Assembly (NCBI GenBank): GCA_039096225.1 | Contig: JBBPEB010000022.1 | Location: 41,681 to 105,680 of the forward strand | Direction of reading: 5' to 3' | DNA length: 64,000 bases | Source of the DNA: Blastocystis sp. Blastoise | Taxonomy: Eukaryota; Sar; Bigyra; Opalinata; Blastocystidae | Shown: in pieces, positions 47,962 to 62,842 of the stretch | Layout: every line of letters begins with the position of its first letter | Numbering within the stretch: the first letter of the stretch is position 1 | Made by a program: the position numbers and the translations under genes | The notes under the pieces: generated by a model | Seen by the model: only the letters and a program-made list of their open reading frames with translations | What the model was told of the DNA's origin: nothing | Databases searched by the model: none

Positions 47962-48296
47962 TTCATTTGTTTATTATTAATTTTTAAATTATTTTGTTTT
48001 CGTATATTATAAATTATTTTATTAGTTGTTTGCTTATAATAAAAAAATAATATGTTTTTATTTACAACAATATATCAAGAAATACATTTTTAAAACTAAT
48101 TTACTTCAAAATAAGTTTAATATAAGTAATAAAAGCATACGAAACTAAGTATAATGTAATTATGAAATAATAAAAGAAAGAGTAATATTAAAAAGTAGAA
48201 AAAGAAAATCCAAAAATTAAAAACAAATAGACAGAAAACCAAAAGAAAAATGAGCATATATATATATATATAATAAAAGAATAGAACAAAATAATT
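47962..48296. other. convergent intergenic region, no gene seen
   Basis: 3' flanks of CysRS and the kinase-TLDc gene, A/T-rich with poly-A runs near 48180-48240. Nothing recognised. Confidence 0.5.
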
Positions 48297-50406
48297 TTAT
48301 GAGCCAAATAAATAGTTTAAATATCTGCATATTAAATTATAAATATCTTCAAATATTTTTTCAGGTACAAAAATGGATTTATATATTTTAAAAACTTTAA
48401 ATAAATGTACAATAAAGATTAATGATGCAATCATTAAGAAGAATGTAATATAAGTAATAACAACAGGATAACTAATACGAACAGGTTTTGTTTGAAGTAA
48501 TATATTATCTTTAGTATCTTCTACACTATATACTTCTATTTCTTCAAGTAATAAGAAATAATGATTTGATTTTTTATATTCATCAAAATAACTTGTCGAA
48601 ATAGTATCTAATGTTGATTTTGATAAATTATTTGTTTTTATATAATTATCATTATTATTATCATTATTATTATCTTTTTTATTAATAAATGTAGTAACTC
48701 TTCGTTTATATATAGAGAAAGAAGAAGTTAATTTTCCTTTTAATGTATTTAAACTATCATCTTCATCTTCTAAAGAGATTGAATGAGGAATCATATGATT
48801 TGTACATGTGATTTCATAACCACAAGAAGCATCAAAGAATCCTTGTATATAATTCCCACGGGGATATATATTTTCTAATGGTTTATTGGGAATAGTTAGT
48901 GGTATTAATGGAGAAGAAGAAGAAGATGAAGATGATTGAATAGTATTATTTATATTAGTATTTATTGGAGGTATACAAGGTTGAATAATAGTAGAAGATA
49001 TAGAAGTAGTAGATGATGATAATGGTATAGATAAATTATTATTATTATAACCAGTATTATTCTTATTATTATTAAATAGAGGAATACTATGTTGTTTCAT
49101 TACATCGCCTATATTAGTATTATATACAGAAGAGGATGATGAAGATAGAATAGGAGGAGAATTAGAATTTTGATTTATTGAATTTGATATAAGTAGAGTA
49201 GAAGAAGGAATAGAAAGAGAATCATTAGGAACAGAAGGAATAGGTGAATTAGAATGAGATATATTAGGTAAAATAGTGAATTCATTTTGAGAGGTTGAGA
49301 GAGAAGATGATGATAATAAAGAATTTATATTATCCTTTTCTGTTACTGAAGAAGAAATAATAGTATCATTTGATTTGTTATTTGTATCTATTTGAGTATT
49401 TACTTGTGAATTATGTATATCAATATCAGAATATAATTCTTGATTATTTAATTCATTATAATTATTCTGATTCTTTATATGATTAGTATATTTTAAAGTA
49501 TCGATATCAGTAATATTTTGATTCATATCAATTATATCATTTATAATAACAGAGGAATGTTTACTATGTTTAATAGTAAACTCTATATTCTCATTAGAAT
49601 CATGTATAGAATCATTTGAAGAAGATGGATTGAACAACTTATTACTATCAGTATTAGTATTAACAAATATTTGTGGTTGGAGAGACGACGATGGAACTGT
49701 AGTAGTTGAAGAAGAAGATATATTATTAGTAGGAGGAGGAGAAATAGAAGAGATTAAATGATTAGAAGAAGATATATTATTAGTAGGAGAAGATATAGAA
49801 TGATTAGAAGAAGATATAGAATGATTAGAAGAAGATATAAAATGATTAGAAGAAGATATGGAATGATTAGAAGATTGAGAAGGAGACAGAGGTGGTAAAT
49901 GAGATAAACATGAAATAGATAAATCATTTGAATATACAGGAGAAAGAGGAGATTGAGGTAATTCTGATAATGATGTTGTAGATATTGTATTTGATATTAA
50001 ATTATTGTTTATATTATTATATTCTTTAGTATTTTCTTGTGAAAGTTTATTTGAATGGAATGAAGGTATAATATTTTTATGATTAGCTGAGATATTCATA
50101 TTATTATCTTTTGTATTTGTGTTTTTATTATCCTTAATTTCATTACTCAATTTAGATTGTTTAATAATATTCTTATTATTCTTATCATATTTATCATTTT
50201 TATTTTGTTCATCTTCTGGTTTATAAGGAATAATATCAAAAATAATATGATTATTATCTGTTCCAAATAAAGGTCCTTTATTCTTATTATATAATGTGGA
50301 TATAGAGAATAGATTTGATTTATATCTACAAGGAGAAGGAATAGAAGGATGCTGTAATATATAGAAATAAGCATCTGTATCAGGATAACCATAAGTACCA
50401 TCTATA

Positions 50407-50467
<61 letters not shown>

Positions 50468-52025
50468 ATTATGATTATAATTATGATTATAATTATAAAT
50501 AAACGATAAATGAAACAATATTTATTTAGAATTATATATTTTTAAATATATATATAAATGAGTATAGTATACTATAAAATATTATTATGAATAATAATAT
50601 GATAATAATAATATATCTATATATACTTTGAAAGAATGATAAATATTCAACCCATGAATCACATCTGCTTCCTCCAAATATATAACTATTTCCTAATTTA
50701 TCTTTACATTTCACAAGAATAACTTTTCGTTGAATAGAACCACAAATATCCTGATAAGAAGTTGTATTAAATTTTAATCCAGATCGTCTATAGAAAGATA
50801 GTAAATTTATATATATTTATATATATAATAATTATTTATATAGAATAATTATTTATATATATTTTATTTATTTAAAAAATATATATTATACAAATAATAA
50901 AACTATAATAAATAAATAATAATAATAAATAACAAAAACATATATACTTATAGAGAAGCCTAGGTTGTGAGTGTATTCCAATAATATCAGTAAATTGATC
51001 TTTTAATAATGGTGTTACTAATATATCAGACCCCTCATAAGGTTCATATATATCTTTATATGATGTTAATATACTTAATGGAGAATGTATATACATCTTT
51101 GAATAACGTTTATTATAATGATATCCAGCTAAAGCATTAAATTTAAATCCTTGTTTATAAGTACTAAAAGAAGAACCAGTATCATTTTTTGAATTATTAA
51201 ATGTATTTGAAAATGGTGAATATTGTGATAATTGATGAAATGAATTAATTGTCCTCATTCCTGGATGAATAGAAGTAGGTATAGATAAAGGAAGACCTGA
51301 AAAAGTAGAAGTAACATTATTTTTATTTTGATTATAATAATTATTATTTTTATAATTTATAGAATTAGAAACACTAAAAGAAAGATCACTTGATGTTGAG
51401 AGTGTAGATATATCTTTTGATATAGATAATTCTGTTTGTTTAAATATAGAATGATGAGGAATATAATTAGTAGTACTAGTAGTAGTAGATGAAGAAGAAG
51501 AAGTTGAAGGAGTTATAATATTGGTTGTATATTCTTGTTCTAATTCATCTATCTATATATATAGTTATATAAAAAATTATATTAAGTTTATTCTAATTAT
51601 ATATATATACTTGTCTAAAACACTCTTTTATATTTTGAATTCGTTCATAAATAATTGGAAACTAAAAAAAAGTTTATAATAATATTATAATAAATTAATT
51701 AATAAAAATATTATATATATAAACATATATATACTTCTAATAATTGTTCAGCATTATATTGTAATACATAATCAGAATTTAATAATAATCGTATTAAAAC
51801 CATAATATCAGGGTCTGTTAAAGTAGGTCTGAGAAATGTATACATTTCACCTGTATATATAGTTTGTAACATCTATATATTATGAATAGAATAAATAGAA
51901 TAAATAGAATAAATAGAATAAATAGAATAAATAGAATAAATAGAATAAATAGAATAAATAGACATATATATAATAAATATAATAAATATAATAAAAAAAT
52001 ATATATATAATAAATAGAATAAATA

Positions 52026-52062
<37 letters not shown>

Positions 52063-52830
52063 GGAGTATCATCTGAAGTGAATGGATTACTACCATTTAA
52101 TAACGTTAATAAAGTAATACCTAATGACCATATATCTGACTTTATATATATATTAATAGTTATTATTATTAATTAATATATATTATAAATAAATTAAATA
52201 CTTTAATATATAATAATAACAACTATTATAATAAAACTAATAATTATTATAAACATCATAATAATAAAAATAATAATAATAAATAAATAAATGTAATAAT
52301 AATAATAAATATAATCTATATAAACCTTTTCATCATTCATTCTACTTCCACTTAATACATAAGGTGATTTATATTTCTTTTGAGAATCTATTTGTTGAAA
52401 AGGATTCGATTCTATCCATTCCTTCTTTAAACATGAATCTAAATCACCTATATATATATATAAGAAAAATATAAAATTATAAATTATATACCAATTTTTA
52501 TTGTTCCTTTATATGTAATAAAAATATTACTTGGACATATATCCTATATATAAATATAAATATAAATATCCTATATATATAATAAACAATTATTATAATA
52601 AAAAAAAAACTTATAATTAAAAAAATATATATATTATATAAAAAATATATATATTATAATAAAAATTATATATACATTATGAATAATTCCTGCTTTATGA
52701 AGATCATATAATCCCCATAAAACACAAGTTGCAATTTCAATTATAATTTCTCTTGTAATTTTTTTATTATCTTCTTTCTTTAATAGAAATTGATCTCTTA
52801 AAGATCTTCCATTACAATATTCAAGAACAA

Positions 52831-52877
<47 letters not shown>

Positions 52878-53229
52878 TAATGAATATCATTTTTAATATT
52901 TATAATGAAAAAAACATATAATATTATAATAATTAATAAATAAATACATAATCAACACCTTTATAAGTAATTTGATCATAATATTGAATGACAAATGGAC
53001 TATGAAAGTCTTTAAAGATTGTTAATTTTCTTTTCATAGCTTCATTCTGTTCTTCACGCTTTTTCGTATATGTCTTAAATACGTAAGTCTCACCAGTTTG
53101 ACGGTCACGACCCAAATAGACTGATCCTTGTCCACTAATGTACTTGTAATCAAATAGTAGTAGCTATATATATATATACCCTTCAGCAAATGGTTCAGGA
53201 TCAATTTGATATCTACTTTCAGAATTCAT
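48297..53229 (-). CDS. protein kinase-TLDc fusion with C-terminal membrane anchor
   Basis: The N-terminal kinase domain shows GQGSVYLG (glycine loop, about 53120-53150), YVFKTYTK for the beta-3 lysine, IIHNDICPSNIF (HRD changed to HND, Asp and Asn kept) and IGDLDSC (DFG changed to DLD, Asp kept). A kinase tail SDIWSLGITLLTLLNG follows. The middle is Ser/Thr/Asn-rich. The C-terminal half resembles a TLDc domain: LGNSYIFGGSRCDSW, then DTDAYFYILQHPS, GPLFGTDNNHIIFDIIP, and after a Ser/Asn-rich insert of about 340 residues GFFDASCGYEI and FLLLEEIEVYSVED. It ends with one hydrophobic segment (YPVVITYITFFLMIASLIFIVHLF). The first exon (53180-53229) does not join the kinase frame through its 16-bp TA spacer, so the true start is uncertain. 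Confidence 0.78.
51886..51961. repeat. 9-bp AT minisatellite (AGAATAAAT)n
   Basis: About eight tandem copies in an intron of the kinase-TLDc gene. Confidence 0.9.
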
Positions 53230-53542
53230 TCATAGATAGAATAAAATTGTTAATTTTTTTTCTTATTTTGTAAATAGAATTTCTTTTATTGTTCTTATTT
53301 TTATAAAATATTAATTATAAATTTTATTTAACTTTTTCATCATGAATAAAACATTAAATGAAAACTAATTACGTTTTAAAAATATAGAGATAAATTTATT
53401 CGAAAATGTGGTGTTAAAAAACACCTGTTATTTTATTTTTTAATTTTTATAATAATGCAATAGAATACTATTTAGAATATAATAATATTATTATTTGAAT
53501 AGATATATTATATATTGTTAGAAATCAATAATGATATTGTCT
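53230..53542. other. intergenic, no gene seen
   Basis: Between the kinase gene start and the H2A stop. It includes the H2A 3' end on the minus strand. No stem-loop like the metazoan histone 3' hairpin was seen. Confidence 0.5.
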
Positions 53543-53953
53543 TTAATAAGCTTGAGAAGGATCCATTTCATCATCCTTTTCATCTTCACCCTTCTTATCG
53601 GGAAGAAGAGAAGGATTAATATTAGGAAGAACACCACCAGAAGCAATGGTGACTTTACCAAGAAGTTGGTTTAATTCTTCATCATTACGAACAGCAAGTT
53701 GAATATGACGAGGAACAATACGGTTCTTCTTGTTATCCTTAGCAGCGTTACCAGCTAATTCGAGAATTTCAGCAGTTAAATATTCAAGAACAGCAGCAAG
53801 ATAGACGGGAGCACCAGCACCAACACGATCAGCTACCTTAGCATCACGAATATAACGAGCAATACGACCAACAGGGAAGGATAAACCAGCACGAGTAGAT
53901 CTACTTATAGTTTTTTCTCTATTACCACGACCACCTTTACCTTTACCAGCCAT
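53543..53953 (-). CDS. histone H2A (H2A.X-like C terminus)
   Basis: Intronless, 136 residues. The histone fold is complete: [49 protein letters not shown] (acidic patch Glu residues present) and [22 protein letters not shown]. The tail is acidic and ends DPSQAY. The SQ dipeptide four residues from the end is the phosphorylation site of H2A.X-type histones, but the usual acidic residue after SQ is alanine. It is divergently paired with H2B. Codon use is richer in G and C than in the surrounding genes, as expected for highly expressed genes. Together with CAF-1 in this window it belongs to chromatin assembly. Confidence 0.98.
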   Translation of the reverse strand: MAGKGKGGRGNREKTISRSTRAGLSFPVGRIARYIRDAKVADRVGAGAPVYLAAVLEYLTAEILELAGNAAKDNKKNRIVPRHIQLAVRNDEELNQLLGKVTIASGGVLPNINPSLLPDKKGEDEKDDEMDPSQAY

Positions 53954-54466
53954 TTTAAGTTTTAAAAAAAGTATATAACAAATAAAATTTATAAATTAGT
54001 TGTTATTTAAAATAAACATAGGAATTTCTAGTTGATATTCTCTTCACATTTATGGATCATTTCTAAATAAGTTTTAGAGAAATAGAAAAGAATTATCCAA
54101 TGAAATGAATAATAAACTTAGAAATTGACTTTTGTTTTAAAGAAGTGGATTTTGTTTTGATTGGTTGAACGAGAATTATCCATTGAATTGGTTTATTTCA
54201 GATTTAAACCAATAGAATAAAGAATACAAAAACGACTTTCATGATATCGATGAAGCGCCATATTTGAGAAAATTGCCACCAAAACACAGTCTAGAAGGGA
54301 AAACAGGCTTTCTTTTTGTTTTTATCATTTTATCTTTTTTTTGAATAAAAACAAAGTATGTATTAATTTAAATTCTATTTGCATATGTTCATGATGGATA
54401 GCTATATAATAATTTAGACTATAAAATTTCATCTATAACTAAATATCTCTATATCATCTAGACTTC
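53954..54466. promoter_or_regulatory. bidirectional histone promoter with CCAAT boxes
   Basis: 513 bp shared by H2A and H2B. CCAAT occurs at 54097-54101 and 54209-54213, and its complement ATTGG at 54160-54164 and 54187-54191. The word GAATTATCC appears at 54090-54098 and 54173-54181. Clusters of CCAAT are typical of coordinately expressed histone pairs. No TATA box stands out because the DNA is AT-rich throughout. Confidence 0.6.
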
Positions 54467-54829
54467 ATGGCTAAAACTCCAAGTAAGAGTGCCAAGGGTA
54501 CTAAAAAGAAGGGTGACGTTCCCCATCGTAAGAGAAGAAGAGCCGAAACTTACTCTTCTTACATCTATCGTGTTTTAAAACAAATTCATCGTGAAGTTGG
54601 TATTAGTAAACGTGCTATGTCTATTATGAATTCTTTTGTAACTGATACTTTTGAAAGATTAGCTGATGAAGCTATTAATCTTGCTCGTTATAACAACAAA
54701 GCTACTTTAACTGGTAATGAAATTCAAACTGCTGTTCATCTTTTATTACCTGGTGAACTTTCTAAGCATGCTATGTCTGAAGGTTCTAAGGCTGTTTCTA
54801 AGTATTCTGTTCCTGGTAAAGCTCAGTAA
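54467..54829 (+). CDS. histone H2B
   Basis: Intronless, 120 residues. A Lys-rich N tail ([20 protein letters not shown]) leads into the fold: [74 protein letters not shown]. The C terminus is [14 protein letters not shown]. Lys112 in AVSKYS corresponds to the ubiquitination site of other H2Bs, and the usual TSS end is replaced by SVPGKAQ. Transcribed away from H2A from a shared promoter. Confidence 0.98.
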   Translation: MAKTPSKSAKGTKKKGDVPHRKRRRAETYSSYIYRVLKQIHREVGISKRAMSIMNSFVTDTFERLADEAINLARYNNKATLTGNEIQTAVHLLLPGELSKHAMSEGSKAVSKYSVPGKAQ

Positions 54830-55555
54830 ATATAGTAGTCTTCATAATAAATAAATAATATAATATTGGTTAAAACTTCTTTAAAAAAAATTGTCTTTTT
54901 TTTTTTAAATTTTAATTTACTATTATCTTCGCTTAAAGCATTATATATGTATCTTAAACAATTTATTTTGTAACATTTAGTTCTTTTTTAACAAACAAAT
55001 CATTTTGGTTGTCTTTTTTTTTTATTTAATTATATATATAATACATATTCATACACTATGGACATTTTTTCAGGTTTCTGTCAAAAGGTCCAACGACTTT
55101 TTTGTTTTGGTTTCCCCAGTGGTGAGCAGTGAAAATTTTTAAATATGTAGCTGACAAAAGGTTATTTGATTTTTCTGTTTGGTTTCCCCAGTGGTGGAGC
55201 AGTGAAAAAATTTTAAAGGGTAGCTGACAAAAGGTCCAACGACTTTTTTGCTTTGGTTTCCCCAGTGGTGAGCAGTGAAATTTTTTGTCAGAGTTTCAGT
55301 GATTTTATAAAATCGAAAAGCAGTGCAAAAGTATGACGCACCTTAAAACAATAATTGGCGAATAAAAATGGTTTTAAATATTCTCTATTTTTTCATTTAT
55401 TGGCTTTTTTTATTCTTTTTGTGGTGTAATAATAAACGATATAACAAAACAAACAAATTAAATATTATCAAATAATCATAAAAACAAATAATAGAAAACA
55501 ATAATAATAAATATATAAAAAAAAGATAATAAAACATATAATAAATAATATAATA
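54830..55555. other. H2B downstream region containing tandem repeat
   Basis: T-rich 3' flank, then the 72-bp tandem repeat listed separately, then A/T-rich DNA without a recognised gene. Confidence 0.5.
55075..55331. repeat. three copies of a 72-74 bp tandem repeat
   Basis: The core GGTTTCCCCAGTGGTGAGC is at 55109, 55181 (with one extra G) and 55255, each followed by AGTGAAA and a T/A run. The core is preceded by CTGACAAAAGGTCCAACGAC in copy 3 and by diverged forms in copies 1 and 2. GC is well above the flanks. No ORF. It could be a non-coding RNA locus, a regulatory array or a fragment of a larger repeat. Confidence 0.85.
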
Positions 55556-56292
55556 AAATATATATAATATTTAATTTATAATATTTCAACCAGGACAGTT
55601 TCAGTCTTTAATTTGCATTTAAGCCTAACCAACCTATATAAAGAGATGATATTAGTTAAGTATTACTAATAATAATATATATATAACATTTTAAAATAAT
55701 AATAAAATAAAAAATATATACCTTTTCTTAAGTCATTACAAGAACAGGCAAGGAATCAAAGACAAAGAACCATCCTATAAAAGATATATGATAAATAGTA
55801 TAATGAATAAAAAGAATATAATTAAATATATATATATACTTTTTATAAACCATTCTCCAATTGGCCAACAACGACAGCAACAGAACTTATGGAAACCTAT
55901 ATAAAGATAGAGTGAGTTGTAGAATATAATAATATATGATATAATAAAATAATATAGAATAATAAAATATAAATATATACATTACTCCTATATAAATATA
56001 AAGTGGGGTTAGTTATATAATATGTAATAGATAATATAGATATATATGTACCTTTTATTCATGTTGATTCCCTTCATTCTAGACCTAAAGCACGCATAAC
56101 TATAAAAATAATTAGAAAAAGAAATATATATATATATACCTATAAGAGAACCATAACCACACACAAGAAGGAGCAGAACACTTAAGGAGACCAGGAATAG
56201 CCACAGCAAGAAGCAGAGACAGCTACTATAGAAAATGAATGAATAGAGTAGAAAAAATAAAATATAAAGAAACAGCAAACACCTACCATCAT
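55556..56292 (-). CDS. candidate mini-exon gene for a small secreted protein
   Basis: On the minus strand GC-richer blocks alternate with AT introns. A start ATG ATG (56287-56292) followed by GTAGGT joins, through the second of two tandem AG acceptors, to 56140-56222. That gives a hydrophobic signal-peptide-like start, MMLSLLLAVAIPGLLKCSA. Exon 56052-56099 continues in phase (YACFRSRMKGINMNKR). Further blocks at 55841-55896 and 55727-55777 follow. With a 7-nt micro-exon at about 55978-55984 they read VSISSVAVVVGQLENGL, an in-frame TAA, then KDGSLSLIPCLFL and TAA TGA. The ending GSLSLI resembles GSLSFI at the end of the gene-like sequence at 1649-2811. Family unknown and exon choices are uncertain. 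Confidence 0.35.
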
Positions 56293-58150
56293 AATAGTAT
56301 CATATGATATGAAATAAAGTAATAATTTAATAATACATCATTATAATGATATAAGATATAATAAAATAAATATGTGATAAGTCATGTAGGATTTTGTTTT
56401 GTTATAAAAGGGTGTAATAGGAATTTAGAAGATATAGCTGAAATAATGAAAATAAACATGAATAATCTCATATCTACTAAATATAGAGAATCTTCATCAT
56501 AAATAAAATGAATGGTTAAGAATAAAAGAGAAAGAGAAATTTTATTTCTATGAGGAAAATGGATATTGTTATTGTTATTTTCAATTTATCCTAATTATTA
56601 TTAATACTATAAAAAATGTTTTATTTTAAAGAATTATATATTTATTTATCATTATAATGTTTTATAATTAGTTTAGACGACAGAAGAGTCATTTTTATAG
56701 TTAATTATCAAAATTATTCTTAGTATCACTTTGTAAGTATAACTTATTTTTTAAATAAATATAGGCTATAATACAGACTTATAGAGAAGACCCTGAGACT
56801 TCTAATCCCAAAATAAAAGTGATTTATATAATTCAGAATGATTGTCTGAATCTTCATTTAAAGTATTAATTTGAGTCACATACTTTCAATAAAATGATTA
56901 AATAAAGAGAAAGATGATAAAAAAGGTCTAGAGTCAAAATTGTTATGAAATATTATCTTTTTAATCTATTTGTGTAGATTTTCTATTATTTTATTATCAT
57001 AATATGACTGAAAGAGAGAAGAAAAAACATTTTAAAAGTCAATTAAGTCAACAATTGTAATCAAGTAAAAGTCTTTTAAAACCTCTTCATAAACTCAAAA
57101 CGTATAGAGTAAGTGTTTTCCAGTTAAAATAATGTTTATTCGTTACAATAATATCAAAAACAAATCAAATTATTATTTTATAATTACTCAAGAACAACTT
57201 TTTCTATCAACTAAGGACTCATAGCTATCAAATATGCATATGAATAAACAAAAATAATATTTTGTATATTTTTAATTGAAAAGTCAGAGTCGTGTTGATA
57301 GTTTATTATAAAACAAATGCAAAAATCACTTTTTTATCAAAAAAATGTTTAATCTCGATTTATCGTTATATTCATGATTTATTTATTGTCTACTTACCGT
57401 GTTTAATCATCTTCAGTGATTTTTAGTGAAACTAAAATTATTTCAAATATATATTTTATTTTCAATAATAACAGAAACGTCTTATATTGCATATTTAGTG
57501 TCTAAATGAAGTTTAAAAGTCATGAAAGTGATATCAATTAATCAAAAATTATAAAATATAAAGAATCTCCATTTTTATGACTTGTCTTAAATCATGTTAA
57601 AGAGTAAATGAATGAATAGTTTCATTAGATCATCTGTATGATTTTAGTATTATTTTCAAAATATTTTGTTTTTTAACAAGAATAAATTCTTAATTTATTG
57701 TTTATCAAGTCAAAAATGTATTTAAATGATTTTTTTCTTGTGTAAAAGGATACACTGATCATATGAAAAAAAAATTGCACAGAATCTTTTGATAATATAT
57801 TTTTGAAAAATGATAATTATTTTTTTGAACTAAACTAATATTTTACGTATAAACATTATAAAATCTCTTGAATAATCTTTTGAGAAGATTCTTTGTTTGA
57901 TAATACACTTAATTAAGTAATTGAATGTTATTGTTGGAATCTTTTTGTATTGAATAAATTGTTTTGAATGCTTTCTTTGAATCATCTATATACAACTAAT
58001 ACATTTAATGATTAAATAAATACACATATAAAGAAAAAAATAGTAATTAACATAATTGATCTTCACCTCTCTGAATATATATTTTTTGAAAAATCTTATA
58101 CAATATGAATTATTAAAACCTATATATACATAAAATAGTTATATAATTGA
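56293..58150. other. non-coding, rich in GTCAA-type words
   Basis: From about 56690 to 58050 the DNA lacks microsatellites and is rich in AAGTC, GTCAA and GAGTC words. No gene, RNA fold or terminal repeat was recognised. The composition matches 3000-4200 and 62900-64000. Confidence 0.5.
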
Positions 58151-58218
58151 CCTTAAGACAGGAATTGAACCTGTTTTCTATCATAAATTGATTGATACTT
58201 ACCAATTTAAGCTTAAGG
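58151..58218 (-). ncRNA. tRNA-like cloverleaf, copy 3
   Basis: On the minus strand the acceptor is a perfect 7-bp stem (CCTTAAG/CTTAAGG). The D-like stem CTTA/TAAG has loop AATTGG and abuts the acceptor. The anticodon-like stem CAATC/GATAG has one A-A mismatch and loop AATTTAT. The T arm ACAGG/CCTGT has loop TTCAATT. The GG in the D loop and the TTC of the T loop are normal tRNA features; the missing positions 8-9 and the A at position 33 are not. A short T run lies about 15-20 bases beyond the 3' end. Confidence 0.55.
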
Positions 58219-58499
58219 ATAATATAGAAGAAAAGTAATATAAATGGGATAGTAAAATAATACGAATAATAAGTCAGTATGATGTGTAAGAATATATTTA
58301 TATATGTATAAGAGAAAAAGGATGCTAAATATAGGAGGGAAAAAATGAAAAGAGAATAAATAGAGAAAAAATATAAAGTTAATGAGATAGGGTCTTTAAT
58401 TAATGAAATTAATAAAAAAGAATTAAAATAATAATATAGATAAATGAAAAAATATAAATATAGAGATCTATAATAGTAAGGTATGCTGAAGAGAAGAGG
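58219..58499. other. spacer between tRNA-like element and purine tract
   Basis: AT-rich with increasing purine bias. No gene seen. Confidence 0.5.
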
Positions 58500-62425
<3,926 letters not shown>

Positions 62426-62842
62426 GAAAAAAATGAATTTGGTGATGTTGAGTCATAGGGAAAGATAACCAACAGAAACAGTAGAAAACAACCTAAATAA
62501 ATAAATAATAATAAATAAAAATATAAAAATAATGAAAATAAATAATAAAATGAATTAGAATTCTAATTCAAGAAAAAAAAAAAGAAAGTTAATAATAGAT
62601 AGAATGAATATACGATAAGTATTCTATCATATAATACTTACAGAAATATAAAAAATAAAAAGATAAGAGATAATTATAAAAATAAATAAATACATATATA
62701 CTTTGAAAATAGTTTGACATCATAGACGTTGTTGACATGGACTGAAGAGGACTCTTATAACCATGGACGAGCAGGAACCTATACATGCTAGAGAATGGGA
62801 GAATGTTAATATGGGTAAAGAATAAAAAATAGTAATATACAT
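62426..62842 (-). CDS. candidate small secreted protein, mini-exon type
   Basis: On the minus strand ATG at 62842 opens a 40-codon frame with a signal-peptide-like start (MYITIFYSLPILTFSHSLA) followed by CIGSCSSMV and a TGA at 62720. An exon-like block at about 62428-62494, bounded by TTTAG and GTATG, follows downstream and is open in one frame (CFLLFLLVIFPYDSTSP). The position beside a purine tract and a tRNA-like element mirrors the remnant at 976-1395. Function unknown; it could equally be a pseudogene. Confidence 0.3.
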
